From contig NZ_CP116968.1 in assembly GCF_032051675.1 (NCBI RefSeq), positions 2,542,001 through 2,606,000 on the forward strand: a stretch of DNA of 64,000 nt, given 5' to 3'. Below, piece by piece: positions 44,908 to 53,005 of this stretch (the stretch's first letter is position 1; every line of letters begins with the position of its first letter). The notes beneath the pieces were generated by a model. That model did not search any database, was not told the DNA's origin, and worked only from the letters and a program-made list of their open reading frames with translations. Position numbers and translations under genes: made by a program. Source of the DNA: Candidatus Nitrospira neomarina (GTDB lineage: Bacteria; Nitrospirota; Nitrospiria; Nitrospirales; UBA8639).

Positions 44908-46167
44908 TTATTTTTTAAGAGGAACATTCGACTTCTTTTGGGCAATTTGGACCGATTGAAAGGCCTTGTCCTTTTGCCCAAGTGCCGCCTCTTGTTCAAC
45001 CTTCTTAAGGAAATCCTCTGGTCCGTGTACAGGAGCATACGTGAGAGTCACCACTACATCCATTGATGGCGCATCCTGCGGTGTGGGAAATGAAAAGACC
45101 TCTACCCGCATCTCTTCAGGTTTAAGCAGGGTGTCGCGTAATACCTTTTTTGCCTCAAAATCAAAGACCGTCTCTTTTCCCTCAGCATTCCCAAATGTCC
45201 GTTCATAAAAACGTTGTTCATTGTAAACCTTTTTGAGATTTTTCCCAAAAATAGAAAGATCAACGACGACCCGAGACCATCCGGGATGGGGCAACGGCAA
45301 ATTATGCGGGACCAAGCTCTGAATACTGACCTGCACTTGTGAAGTTTCAGGAGTGGTTTCAGTGGTAAAGTCCAAGGTGACAGCTTCCGCGCGGACTTTT
45401 CCGAATCTCCCAGGGAAACTGTGATTGGCGACCTTCCTGACCCTCTCCCCATTAGCAGATTCATCAACTGCCTCTGGCATATGACAGAATTGACAAGGCT
45501 TCCCATTGGTTTCAGATTTGGTTTTTTCCCAAGATCCAAGCCAACCAGGGAGGTCCTTGGCAGAGCCTGAGGTCTTTGGAAGTGAATCATGGCAGGTCAC
45601 GCAGAATTTTGACTCTCGATAGAGATCCAGCTTTTGTGATTGATGTGCCAGGTTCTCAGCGGCTTTGTCATATCCTCCAAAAATCGTCGTCCCCAATTGA
45701 AATGTTGGCGTTGGTGGATGGGAATTCATGTCCACATCCTGAATAAGATGGCATTGAGGGCAGCCGACTCCATCCATCTGTGGGTCTTTTGATTGAACTT
45801 CCTTAAGGAAACGAGGCAAGTGGTCAGGATACTCAAGAATGTGAGGCGCATGACAGCGAAAGCACATTGCATGATCTTTTTTATCGGTTGAAGCCAGATA
45901 TTGGTCCAAGGTTACTCGGAAAGGGGCAGTCACAATCGAACGCGATTGAGCTGAAGCTTCCCATTCTTCGAAGACCCTAAGGTGGCAGCGTTTACATTTC
46001 TCGGAATTGGGAAATGATTTTTCTAATGGTTTTTTGGTTGAAGACGATTCACCTGCGACCGAGCCAAGAAGAGGCGCCGTCAGCAGAAAACATCCCAAAA
46101 CCAGCAAAAATATCCCTCTCCTCACACCTGTACTCCTGCGGGCACTCTTTTTATAGCTTTTCCTCAT
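44908..46167 (-). CDS. Exported pentahaem cytochrome c (c554-like)
   Basis: Five CxxCH haem c sites are present at about residues 58, 102, 136, 189 and 225 (CKRCH, CFRCH, CPQCH, CVTCH, CQFCH). The pattern resembles the cytochrome c554 family of periplasmic electron carriers. A signal peptide (IFLLVLGCFLLTAPLLGSVAG) sends it to the periplasm, where haem is attached. The C-terminal 190 residues lack haem sites and look like a beta-domain, with LVPHNLPLPHPGWSRVVVDLSI. GAAGGA lies seven bases before the ATG. It is the last gene of an operon with a second, related cytochrome, a PDZ protein and a gamma-like haem b protein. Confidence 0.93.
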   Translation of the reverse strand: MRKSYKKSARRSTGVRRGIFLLVLGCFLLTAPLLGSVAGESSSTKKPLEKSFPNSEKCKRCHLRVFEEWEASAQSRSIVTAPFRVTLDQYLASTDKKDHAMCFRCHAPHILEYPDHLPRFLKEVQSKDPQMDGVGCPQCHLIQDVDMNSHPPTPTFQLGTTIFGGYDKAAENLAHQSQKLDLYRESKFCVTCHDSLPKTSGSAKDLPGWLGSWEKTKSETNGKPCQFCHMPEAVDESANGERVRKVANHSFPGRFGKVRAEAVTLDFTTETTPETSQVQVSIQSLVPHNLPLPHPGWSRVVVDLSIFGKNLKKVYNEQRFYERTFGNAEGKETVFDFEAKKVLRDTLLKPEEMRVEVFSFPTPQDAPSMDVVVTLTYAPVHGPEDFLKKVEQEAALGQKDKAFQSVQIAQKKSNVPLKK

Positions 46168-46218
46168 CAGACAATCCTTCGTATGTTATTCAACAAAAAA
46201 TCTGGACGTTTCTGCTGC

Positions 46219-47556
46219 CTATAAACTCATGGTGCGAAACGTGAGGAGACGCGGAGAAGAATAATCATGAATAATGCGTTCTGCAGCTTCCCGTTCTTTA
46301 TCGGAAGCCAGACTTTCAAGGAATTTCGCAGCAAGAGCCTTCGAGGGCTCAGGAATGAGCGAATAACTGACTGAGGCCTCAATGAGGGAAGCCTCTGAAT
46401 CTTTGGGATATTTCAACGTAAATGGGATATGTCTGGTTGTACCTCCATTGACAAATGGTCGGGGGATCGGACCACGAAGCAGTTCTTCAAATGTTCGGCC
46501 AAACCGTTCCTGATATTGATCGATAACCTGTCCATCTGAATTTTTGAGAGTTATCGTGACATAAAATTGTTTTAACACTGGATCGCCACCCGGAAAAGTA
46601 TGAGGCAAGGCACCATTTCGCACCAGGACTTCTCCCTCAACCTGCCCCTGAACCTTTTTAACCTCAATATCCACCCGCGAAAACCATTCGGCCTGTAAAT
46701 TTCTATTGCTCAGCATAATCCCCGGAATCACAATACCTTGGAACCAATGCCGCCCGATTGGCCGAGTGAGGGCTCCACGTTGAGAGGTTGAACTCCCGGT
46801 AGAACGCTCCATATGACAATCCTGACAAATCGTGCCTTTCAAAATTTCCCCTGGAATATCAGCCCGAGTAACATCCCTTACCTTATCAAAGTGGCAGGAT
46901 GCACAATAATGGGCCCCTCGATAAATATCCACCTGCCCGGATGGATGCACTAGATTCTCCTCTGGTTCTGCGTAGGGTCCGTAAAGAGTCTCCCCGGAGG
47001 TAATTTTAAAAGTGGGGTGCCCATAGGCATTTTCTTGAATGCCGGTAATCAGGTGACAGGCACTACAACCGATGCCTTCAATTTTGACCCGTTTTCCCCC
47101 TTTCATCACTTGATCAATAACTCGATCAGTGTGTTGAGGGAACACGGTCACCGCTGGAGCATGACAAGAAAGACAGCGAGTACGTTGCTCCTGATCCGGA
47201 TCCGTTTGAAGCCACAGGCCTAAAACGGTTTTGAACACTGGAGAGGTGAAAGCCGTCCCATGCAGGAGAGCTCCATCCACGCGGCCAAATGTCTTTAAAT
47301 CCATGGTCTGCTCGCGCATCCCCTTCCACTCTTCATAATGCCGGTCATGGCATTGTTTGCATTGTTCGGAAGGGATAAAAACTTGTTCAATTTCCTTAAT
47401 CCAGGATTCTTCTGCTTCACCAACAACCGTGCTTGGCTGTTGACCAAACCCGATGCCGGATAAACAAAAAATCCCCAACATGATTGTTAAAATCCATCGG
47501 TTGTACATGGGTATTATTTCCAAAAACCGAAAAATTTTACTAAACAGATTCTTCAT
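46219..47556 (-). CDS. Exported pentahaem cytochrome c (c554-like), second copy
   Basis: Five CxxCH sites are at about residues 66, 128, 164, 218 and 244 (CKQCH, CLSCH, CSACH, CASCH, CQDCH), with the same spacing plan as the downstream protein. A hydrophobic segment at about 21-38 is the signal sequence or anchor. After the haem domain a beta-rich region has GALPHTFPGGDPVLKQFYVTITL, matching the position of the PHNLPLPHPGW motif of its neighbour; the HxxPxG-like motif in both suggests a shared extra fold. The two genes are paralogues by tandem duplication. They may pass electrons between the gamma-like protein at 48036-48914 and the respiratory chain. The start ATG has little ribosome-binding sequence. 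Confidence 0.92.
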   Translation of the reverse strand: MKNLFSKIFRFLEIIPMYNRWILTIMLGIFCLSGIGFGQQPSTVVGEAEESWIKEIEQVFIPSEQCKQCHDRHYEEWKGMREQTMDLKTFGRVDGALLHGTAFTSPVFKTVLGLWLQTDPDQEQRTRCLSCHAPAVTVFPQHTDRVIDQVMKGGKRVKIEGIGCSACHLITGIQENAYGHPTFKITSGETLYGPYAEPEENLVHPSGQVDIYRGAHYCASCHFDKVRDVTRADIPGEILKGTICQDCHMERSTGSSTSQRGALTRPIGRHWFQGIVIPGIMLSNRNLQAEWFSRVDIEVKKVQGQVEGEVLVRNGALPHTFPGGDPVLKQFYVTITLKNSDGQVIDQYQERFGRTFEELLRGPIPRPFVNGGTTRHIPFTLKYPKDSEASLIEASVSYSLIPEPSKALAAKFLESLASDKEREAAERIIHDYSSPRLLTFRTMSL

Positions 47557-47565
47557 GCAAGTAAC

Positions 47566-48039
47566 TTAATCCTGCAGAATTCGTACAAAATGGAAATTAA
47601 GCCCTCCGGTAACCCCTTGATTATCGGGATCCGCAGGTTCATATGTGGCAACAGTAAAATTCTTTGTGGGGAGGGTCTGCTCCAAGGCTGTTCCCAAATC
47701 TACAAGGGATTGAATTTCATATTTATCCACTTCCTTAATGATCGCTTTCACTTTTATGCCTGACAATTCAGCGGGAGACCCTCCTATGACGGCATACACT
47801 ACCACCCCTTCAGCTTTGGTTAAGCCAAGAATTTTCTTGACCTCCTCATCTACTTCCCCCACATCGATGCCAAACTTTTCAGCTAGAATCAGGGCTTTTT
47901 CTTTGGTCATACTCTCACTTGGCGGTTGACCAAATGCTTCTCCTTGAAGAACCATCATTCCAAACCACAGGCACCAACATATTAAGAACACTTGCATTCC
48001 GCCTGTAGATCTCATCCTCTTCATTATTGGGATCCTCAT
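47566..48039 (-). CDS. Exported PDZ-domain protein
   Basis: The 157-residue protein has a signal peptide (VFLICWCLWFGMMVLQGEAFG) and then one small domain. GVVVYAVIGGSPAELSGIKVKAIIKEVDKYEIQS is the carboxylate-binding loop region of a PDZ domain, as in the second PDZ of HtrA/DegP-type proteins, but no protease domain is present. A lone PDZ domain would bind the C-terminus of a partner protein. Its start ATG overlaps the stop of the gamma-like haem b protein (ATGA), and it ends 10 bases before the first cytochrome gene, so all are translated together. A scaffold or assembly role for the periplasmic complex is my inference. Confidence 0.85.
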   Translation of the reverse strand: MRIPIMKRMRSTGGMQVFLICWCLWFGMMVLQGEAFGQPPSESMTKEKALILAEKFGIDVGEVDEEVKKILGLTKAEGVVVYAVIGGSPAELSGIKVKAIIKEVDKYEIQSLVDLGTALEQTLPTKNFTVATYEPADPDNQGVTGGLNFHFVRILQD

Positions 48040-48914
48040 GATGAGCTCTGCGTGGACTCAATCCCTCCTGCCCCATGTTGAGATGAGGCCTGAACAGGAT
48101 CAATAAGTAATTGCATCCAGGAAGCAACAGATTTTTGCCCATTCCGCTCCTTATTTTCTCCATTCCAAACGGCAAAGGCTATGGCTTGCATGCGCCCGGG
48201 AACCAACATCGCTTCATTGTCCAAATCGTCTCCCATAGACGTCAAAGGCCGTTTCATGACCACTCGCCATAGGCCATTTTTCCATTCCCCTTGTCCTTGA
48301 ATTCGTCCCTGCTGTTCTTTGCTAGTTAGGGTGCTAAACCCTCCTCCCACGAGGTCCTCAACCGATGAAGGCCGACGCGGGATCACTTCAAACCGGCGAG
48401 GACCTGATTCCTCCCGCTTAGATTCTTTGGCTCGCTCGGCCCGCCGATCCACGTCGCTTTGCCAATCCGCTTTCCAATGCCAAATATTCACATAATGATC
48501 AAGTTGGCCCATGCAAAAAAAGGCCGGTGCATCTCCCAGAGGCAGAGCCACGGCAACCCCATCCCTAAAAACCCCGGGCGTCAATGATTCATTAATTGTG
48601 GCATCCTGCCATTCCAGCAAAAACGCAATATCTTTTCCGTTATGAATTGATCGAATAGAGAGGGCTCTCGCACTTGGCTCCGGCCATACCGGTCTGGTAA
48701 TGATTTGGCCACTGAGAGGAACAGGGAGGGGAGCCACGGTCTCCCACGCTGAATCGGAAGGATGGGAAGGCACTTCCCCTTTTGAAAAATGCGAAAGGAC
48801 AACCATACCCTGGGAACTGACAAGGGGGACTTGATACCAAGTCAATCCGAATAAAACCACCAACGCAAGAACCACAAACGAAATAATCCGTTTTTTGGCG
48901 TGAATTGTGCTCAA
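48036..48914 (-). CDS. Haem b gamma-subunit-like protein (DMSO reductase type II / NXR family)
   Basis: It belongs to the ethylbenzene dehydrogenase/nitrate reductase gamma family, whose members bind one haem b through a Met and a Lys. Candidate ligands are Met135 in AFFCMGQLDHYVNIWHWKADW and Lys221 in WRVVMKRPL. SVEDLVGGGFSTLTSKEQQG and AIAFAVWNGENKERNG are family motifs. The N-terminal segment (about 9-28) is a signal sequence or anchor. The start is a TTG at 48914, with AAGGA about nine bases before. It heads an operon with a PDZ protein and two pentahaem cytochromes, with no catalytic molybdopterin subunit, so it may serve as an electron relay by itself or with an enzyme encoded elsewhere. 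Residues 155-180 are very charged, unlike the sister at 55027-55983. Confidence 0.88.
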   Translation of the reverse strand: MSTIHAKKRIISFVVLALVVLFGLTWYQVPLVSSQGMVVLSHFSKGEVPSHPSDSAWETVAPLPVPLSGQIITRPVWPEPSARALSIRSIHNGKDIAFLLEWQDATINESLTPGVFRDGVAVALPLGDAPAFFCMGQLDHYVNIWHWKADWQSDVDRRAERAKESKREESGPRRFEVIPRRPSSVEDLVGGGFSTLTSKEQQGRIQGQGEWKNGLWRVVMKRPLTSMGDDLDNEAMLVPGRMQAIAFAVWNGENKERNGQKSVASWMQLLIDPVQASSQHGAGGIESTQSSS

Positions 48915-49300
48915 TTCTCGGTTTCCTTGGAAATTTTAAAGATTCAATGCCAATAATATTTCAAGAATGAGAAAAACTTAATTCATTATTACATATATTT
49001 TCGCGAAGAGATTCTTGATCATTCTCTATTTGAATGCGTGTTTTTCGAATTACAGCCCTATCCAATCTTGAGGGCAGAGCGGCGCGGAAAACAAACCGTA
49101 ACAACGCTTTCAGGCATTTTGACCAAAAATGAGCAATGAGAAAAGACGGAGTCCCACCAACAGGATATGAGGAGAGTAGAGAAGCGAAGCAAATGATATA
49201 GCTTAGAAACAATAAGTGTGACAGCAATTATTGATCTCACTGGGGCAGGAATAGCTGTACCGGAACAGCTAATCTCTATTGAAAAATCAGATTAGCCTCA
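48915..49300. other. Operon leader upstream of the gamma-like/cytochrome operon
   Basis: About 385 bases, AT-rich near the start of the operon on the minus strand. It probably holds the operon promoter and the end of the NHL operon. I could not choose a box pair, and no sigma-54 (GG/GC) pair was seen. No gene. Confidence 0.45.
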
Positions 49301-50554
49301 TTATCGTAATTTTACCCGACGAATTTTATTTTCATTCCGTTCACATATGTACAAATACCCCTGTGAGTCCAAGGTCAGGCCAGCTGGAGTATTCACAATT
49401 GCCTCTATGGCAATAAGGCCATCACCATGTTTCAACATCCCAGCGTCTTCTTTTGCCACAAAGCGCGCAGCACCGCACCCACCCATATTTTTGTCATCGT
49501 AGCCACTATCGCCATTCCCCGCGACGGTTGTAATGATACCGGTCTGGCAATCAACTTTTCGTACCCGGTGATTCATGGAATCGGAAATATACACATTTCC
49601 ATCTGAGTCCACCACAGCGCCCTCCGGGACATTAAGCATGGATTTCACCGCTAACTTTCCATCGCCGTCAAATCCATACCGACAGATGCCAGCCACGGTG
49701 GACATCGTGCCCGTTTTCCGATCTAGCTTTCGGATGCGGTTGGTTCCCTTATCGGTGATATATAGATCCCCATGTTTGTCCACATCGATATCGACCACGT
49801 CATACAACTTGCACTCCAAAGCCGGCTTGCCATCGTCAAGATATAGCGATAAATCCAGTCCATCGGAACAACGGGGACGCAGTAAGCCTTCATCGTTGCT
49901 AAAATCTATCCCAATCGCATCGCCAGAAAGAACAATTAGATTTTGAGCGGTCAGAGGGCTCACGCGCTCATCATCTTCTGCCGTCCAACATCCGGCAATG
50001 GTCGTCAGCATTCCTGTCTGAGGATTGTAATGCCGGATCCGATGGGCTTGAGTGTCTGCAATGTAAAGATGATCCTGATCGTCGATTGCAATGGCTGCCG
50101 GATAGGTTAAATTGCACTCCAAGGCTGGCCCATCCCCATTATATCCCCACTGCCCCGTCCCGATGATGGTCGTAATGATTCCTGTATCCGCGTCAATTTT
50201 TCTGATTCGATTGCTGCCTGAATCACAGACATAAATATGATTGTGAGAATCACACAAGACATCTAATGGAAGGTAAAGCCCAGCTTCCCCACAAGGTCCG
50301 TAATCGCCGCTGTAACATGTCTCACCGGTCCCCGCAAAGTTATGCAGAAGGCCTGTTTCCATATCCACCCGCCTGATTCGGTCAGAACCGGATTCGGCAA
50401 TGTAAAAAAACCGACCATCCCGATCAACCGTAATATGGTTAGGCAGCGGAATTCCAGATTTCACCGCTCGCTTACCATCACCCGTACTGCGAGATTTTCC
50501 ATTGCCGGCAAAGGTTTCAATCACTCCGATTTCTAACGCGGTCTCGATACTCAT
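49301..50554 (-). CDS. NHL-repeat beta-propeller protein
   Basis: The 417-residue product consists of about six or seven NHL repeats. Each contains a motif such as LPNHITVDRDGRFFYIAESG, then IRRVDMETG and a glycine-rich turn such as FAGTGETCYSGDYG. This gives a six-bladed propeller, probably for binding a protein or ligand. There is no signal peptide, so it may be cytoplasmic. I start at the ATG at 50554, which has GAAGGGTGA upstream; a TTG six codons earlier is the alternative. Family members can bind partner proteins or act as hydrolases with metal sites; no catalytic site is obvious. It is the last gene of the operon with tatA. Confidence 0.86.
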   Translation of the reverse strand: MSIETALEIGVIETFAGNGKSRSTGDGKRAVKSGIPLPNHITVDRDGRFFYIAESGSDRIRRVDMETGLLHNFAGTGETCYSGDYGPCGEAGLYLPLDVLCDSHNHIYVCDSGSNRIRKIDADTGIITTIIGTGQWGYNGDGPALECNLTYPAAIAIDDQDHLYIADTQAHRIRHYNPQTGMLTTIAGCWTAEDDERVSPLTAQNLIVLSGDAIGIDFSNDEGLLRPRCSDGLDLSLYLDDGKPALECKLYDVVDIDVDKHGDLYITDKGTNRIRKLDRKTGTMSTVAGICRYGFDGDGKLAVKSMLNVPEGAVVDSDGNVYISDSMNHRVRKVDCQTGIITTVAGNGDSGYDDKNMGGCGAARFVAKEDAGMLKHGDGLIAIEAIVNTPAGLTLDSQGYLYICERNENKIRRVKLR

Positions 50555-50644
50555 AGACAATTCACCCTTCAAGGTTCATTTCAAAAAATCCGGCCCAATC
50601 GCCACCACGGAATAGCCTTTTGGCCCCTCGCCGTTTTAGCAGAA

Positions 50645-50968
50645 TTAGGCCTTAGAGGACGCAGGAACCTGTTCCTGTTGAGCCGGCTGGACTGCTGCCG
50701 GTGGCATTGGGGAACCCGTTTCCAACGGGGCGGTCTGCATAGGCTGTGAAATTTGCGGTTGAGCATTTCCCTGGTTGGCGGATGCCGAATTTTCAGCCTG
50801 TGCTTGGGGGTCTATGTCATATGCTTCTGCCTCTTGAACAGATTTCTTGAACCCTTTAATCGCTTTTCCGACCCCTTCGCCCAATTGCGGTAATTTTCCC
50901 GCCCCAAAAATGATTAGCACAATCATGAGGATGAGAATTAATTCTGTAAATCCTAAGCTTCCAAACAT
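50645..50968 (-). CDS. tatA: TatA/TatE-type twin-arginine translocase protein
   Basis: The N-terminus is typical: [20 protein letters not shown] forms the membrane helix, the hinge is [20 protein letters not shown], and an amphipathic helix follows. The C-terminal 60 residues are Gln/Ala/Pro-rich and disordered, longer than in E. coli TatA. TatA forms the pore-like assembly that exports folded cofactor-bearing proteins. AAGGAGAGG lies just upstream of the ATG. It lies in an operon with TPR, membrane and radical SAM proteins near TorD and NxrC, and no tatBC are in the window, so it may be a specialised extra copy for folded redox proteins; that is inference. Confidence 0.93.
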   Translation of the reverse strand: MFGSLGFTELILILMIVLIIFGAGKLPQLGEGVGKAIKGFKKSVQEAEAYDIDPQAQAENSASANQGNAQPQISQPMQTAPLETGSPMPPAAVQPAQQEQVPASSKA

Positions 50969-50990
50969 GGTACCTCTCCTTGTTGGGGTA

Positions 50991-51806
50991 TCACTTTTTC
51001 ACCGTTTCACGCGAACGCTTGTTAAATCGATCCTTGAGACGATTTCTGGTTTCTTCCGCCTGCTCAAACATCTTACACTTTTCATAGGTGTTAATCAGAT
51101 TATAATAGGCCAATGGTTCGTCCTGATTATTTTCAACGGCATCTTCCATGACCTTTACTGCCATATCAGGTTTCTTCAGATTCAGGGCAATTTCCATGAG
51201 CCTAAAACTCGACTCAAGATGACTTGGATCAAACTGCAGGACTTTCATATACGCCTGCATAGCCATGTCTATCGTATTAAAATCGGAGACATTGGGATCA
51301 TCCAATTTTTCATAGACTCCAGCCAAATTATACCAAGCAATCGGATCTTCAGGTGAAATTTCGATCAGACGTTCGAAATACTCTTTGGCCTCCAGAAATG
51401 CATTTTTGTCATTATAGAGTCGGCCGACATTAAAAAGTGCAAGAACATCATAGGGGTTTAGTTCCAGCGCTCGTTTAAATTGAGCCGTGGCCTCATCCAA
51501 CATCCCTTTCGTTCCATAGATCGTTCCAAGATTCGAGTAGTACATGGCTAGAGATCGATCCATCTCAATCCGAATGCCCTCTGCCATCTCAATGGATTTC
51601 TTTACTTCCGCCAGTGCTTCATCCATCCGTCCTTTATTGAAATAAAGTTCACCCAAGCGACACCGCGCTTGAAAGTCGTCAGGCTCCTCACTCAGGAGCT
51701 TTTCAATCTCTGCAATTTCCTCATCAACCGTTAAAGGGCGATCTTCTGTGGTCGTCTCCCCCGACTGCGGATCCATTGTTTGGCTTCCAGCACTTTGTTC
51801 TTCCAT
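50991..51806 (-). CDS. Soluble TPR protein
   Basis: The 271-residue product has no signal peptide. It starts with an acidic tail ([20 protein letters not shown]), then about five or six TPR units follow, for example [20 protein letters not shown] and [20 protein letters not shown], with a spacing of 34 residues. It ends with a basic, polar segment. Such an array usually holds a multi-protein complex together. It lies between tatA (22 bases) and the polytopic membrane protein gene (14 bases) on the same strand, so the group is one transcript. A role in assembly of the exported redox proteins is possible but not shown by the sequence. Confidence 0.88.
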   Translation of the reverse strand: MEEQSAGSQTMDPQSGETTTEDRPLTVDEEIAEIEKLLSEEPDDFQARCRLGELYFNKGRMDEALAEVKKSIEMAEGIRIEMDRSLAMYYSNLGTIYGTKGMLDEATAQFKRALELNPYDVLALFNVGRLYNDKNAFLEAKEYFERLIEISPEDPIAWYNLAGVYEKLDDPNVSDFNTIDMAMQAYMKVLQFDPSHLESSFRLMEIALNLKKPDMAVKVMEDAVENNQDEPLAYYNLINTYEKCKMFEQAEETRNRLKDRFNKRSRETVKK

Positions 51807-51820
51807 TTCAGGTGTCCTAA

Positions 51821-52933
51821 CTACTGTGTTTGCCCGTATACGGGACGAATTGGTTGATAGACTACCCCCTCTAGGGATTTCTTACGAAGTTTTCCTAACG
51901 TTCCTCTTTTATCAATATTTAGCAACATTAACCCAAGCACTACCATCAAGGTCAAATGTGATAATTGAAGCGCATAGCCTGCCATAAACATGAGGCCTAG
52001 CCCATATCCTGCTAATCGACCAATCAACACTAACTTAATCACGGTATACGCCCAGCAGGTAAAGCCCAACACATAAAATGCAAAAGGGAGATAAAAGGTA
52101 TAGCCCATTCCCATTTGAAAAATCCAGCCTATCCCCTCTCCAGCCTTCCTGACTTCTTTCGCCACTTCAGGGTTCCAAAGAGAAAGGAAATAATCCATGA
52201 ACAGTAAGGCGACAAAAGCGCTGCCCCCGCTAATAACCAAAGTTAATCCCCACCGGCGTTGTTGCTTGTTTTTGGTAATAATTGAAGTAGTGCCATAGGC
52301 CCAAAATACCAGGATGCTTGAAAGAACCATGAGTGCTTCCCCGAGCCGATTCCCTTCATGCACCAGCGGAGGGGCATCAAAAATATTGAGCCATCCATAC
52401 GTCGTTGACATCGTCTGATAATACAGCCATCCACTAATACCCAGGAAAAAACTACCTACCATAAGCCGTTGACTCAACACCCGGTGAGTAGCCCAATATT
52501 CCAAAACCAGAAAAACGATCAACCCAAACGCCAAAATATTATAAATAATGGTCCCGACCATGACTGGAGGAAAGAATAAGTAACCCACCGTACATGCTAC
52601 CAATAAGGCCGCCAATGGAATAATAACCTTATCCCACTCTCCCACCCACAGCTTTGTCCGTAATTTTTGAACCAGCAAAATACCCAAAATCAGAAAAACC
52701 AGAATGGCCGTCATATTCAACAGAACAAACCCTAATGAAGAGAGTGTGCGAAATCCGATCCTGACCGCTTCATATTTTTCGGCTAATTTGCCAAGGTGCA
52801 TACCCAACCGTGAAACCAGCCGATACAGCACCAATTCAAAAAAGGCTGCAAACAACAAACTCTTAAGACCCCATTCAAAAAGAAGCCCTGGGCCGTCGAT
52901 TCTTTCCTGGTTCTTTTCAGTAGTAGAAATCAT
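51821..52933 (-). CDS. Polytopic inner-membrane protein of unknown family
   Basis: The 370-residue product has nine or ten hydrophobic segments, spread from about residue 25 to the end. The N-terminus is polar and faces the cytoplasm by the positive-inside rule (RLRKKS-type charges occur at the C-terminus too). There are no CxxC, His-rich or quinone-site motifs I can name, so a respiratory subunit is not proven. The membrane face has aromatic-rich loops, WLYYQTMSTTYGWLNIFDAPP among them. No strong ribosome-binding site is visible before the ATG. The neighbours (tatA, TPR, radical SAM and NHL genes) suggest a membrane member of an assembly system. Confidence 0.85.
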   Translation of the reverse strand: MISTTEKNQERIDGPGLLFEWGLKSLLFAAFFELVLYRLVSRLGMHLGKLAEKYEAVRIGFRTLSSLGFVLLNMTAILVFLILGILLVQKLRTKLWVGEWDKVIIPLAALLVACTVGYLFFPPVMVGTIIYNILAFGLIVFLVLEYWATHRVLSQRLMVGSFFLGISGWLYYQTMSTTYGWLNIFDAPPLVHEGNRLGEALMVLSSILVFWAYGTTSIITKNKQQRRWGLTLVISGGSAFVALLFMDYFLSLWNPEVAKEVRKAGEGIGWIFQMGMGYTFYLPFAFYVLGFTCWAYTVIKLVLIGRLAGYGLGLMFMAGYALQLSHLTLMVVLGLMLLNIDKRGTLGKLRKKSLEGVVYQPIRPVYGQTQ

Positions 52934-53005
52934 TTTTTTGAACTTCAGATATTGGTGCGCATGCGTAAGAAGATGGCTAGATTTTCATCCAGAATATCTT
53001 AATTT

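Noticed and set aside
45102-45590. Second-frame protein of 162 codons under the first cytochrome
   Set aside because: The overlapping frame with five CxxCH motifs, signal peptide and ribosome-binding site is clearly the real gene.
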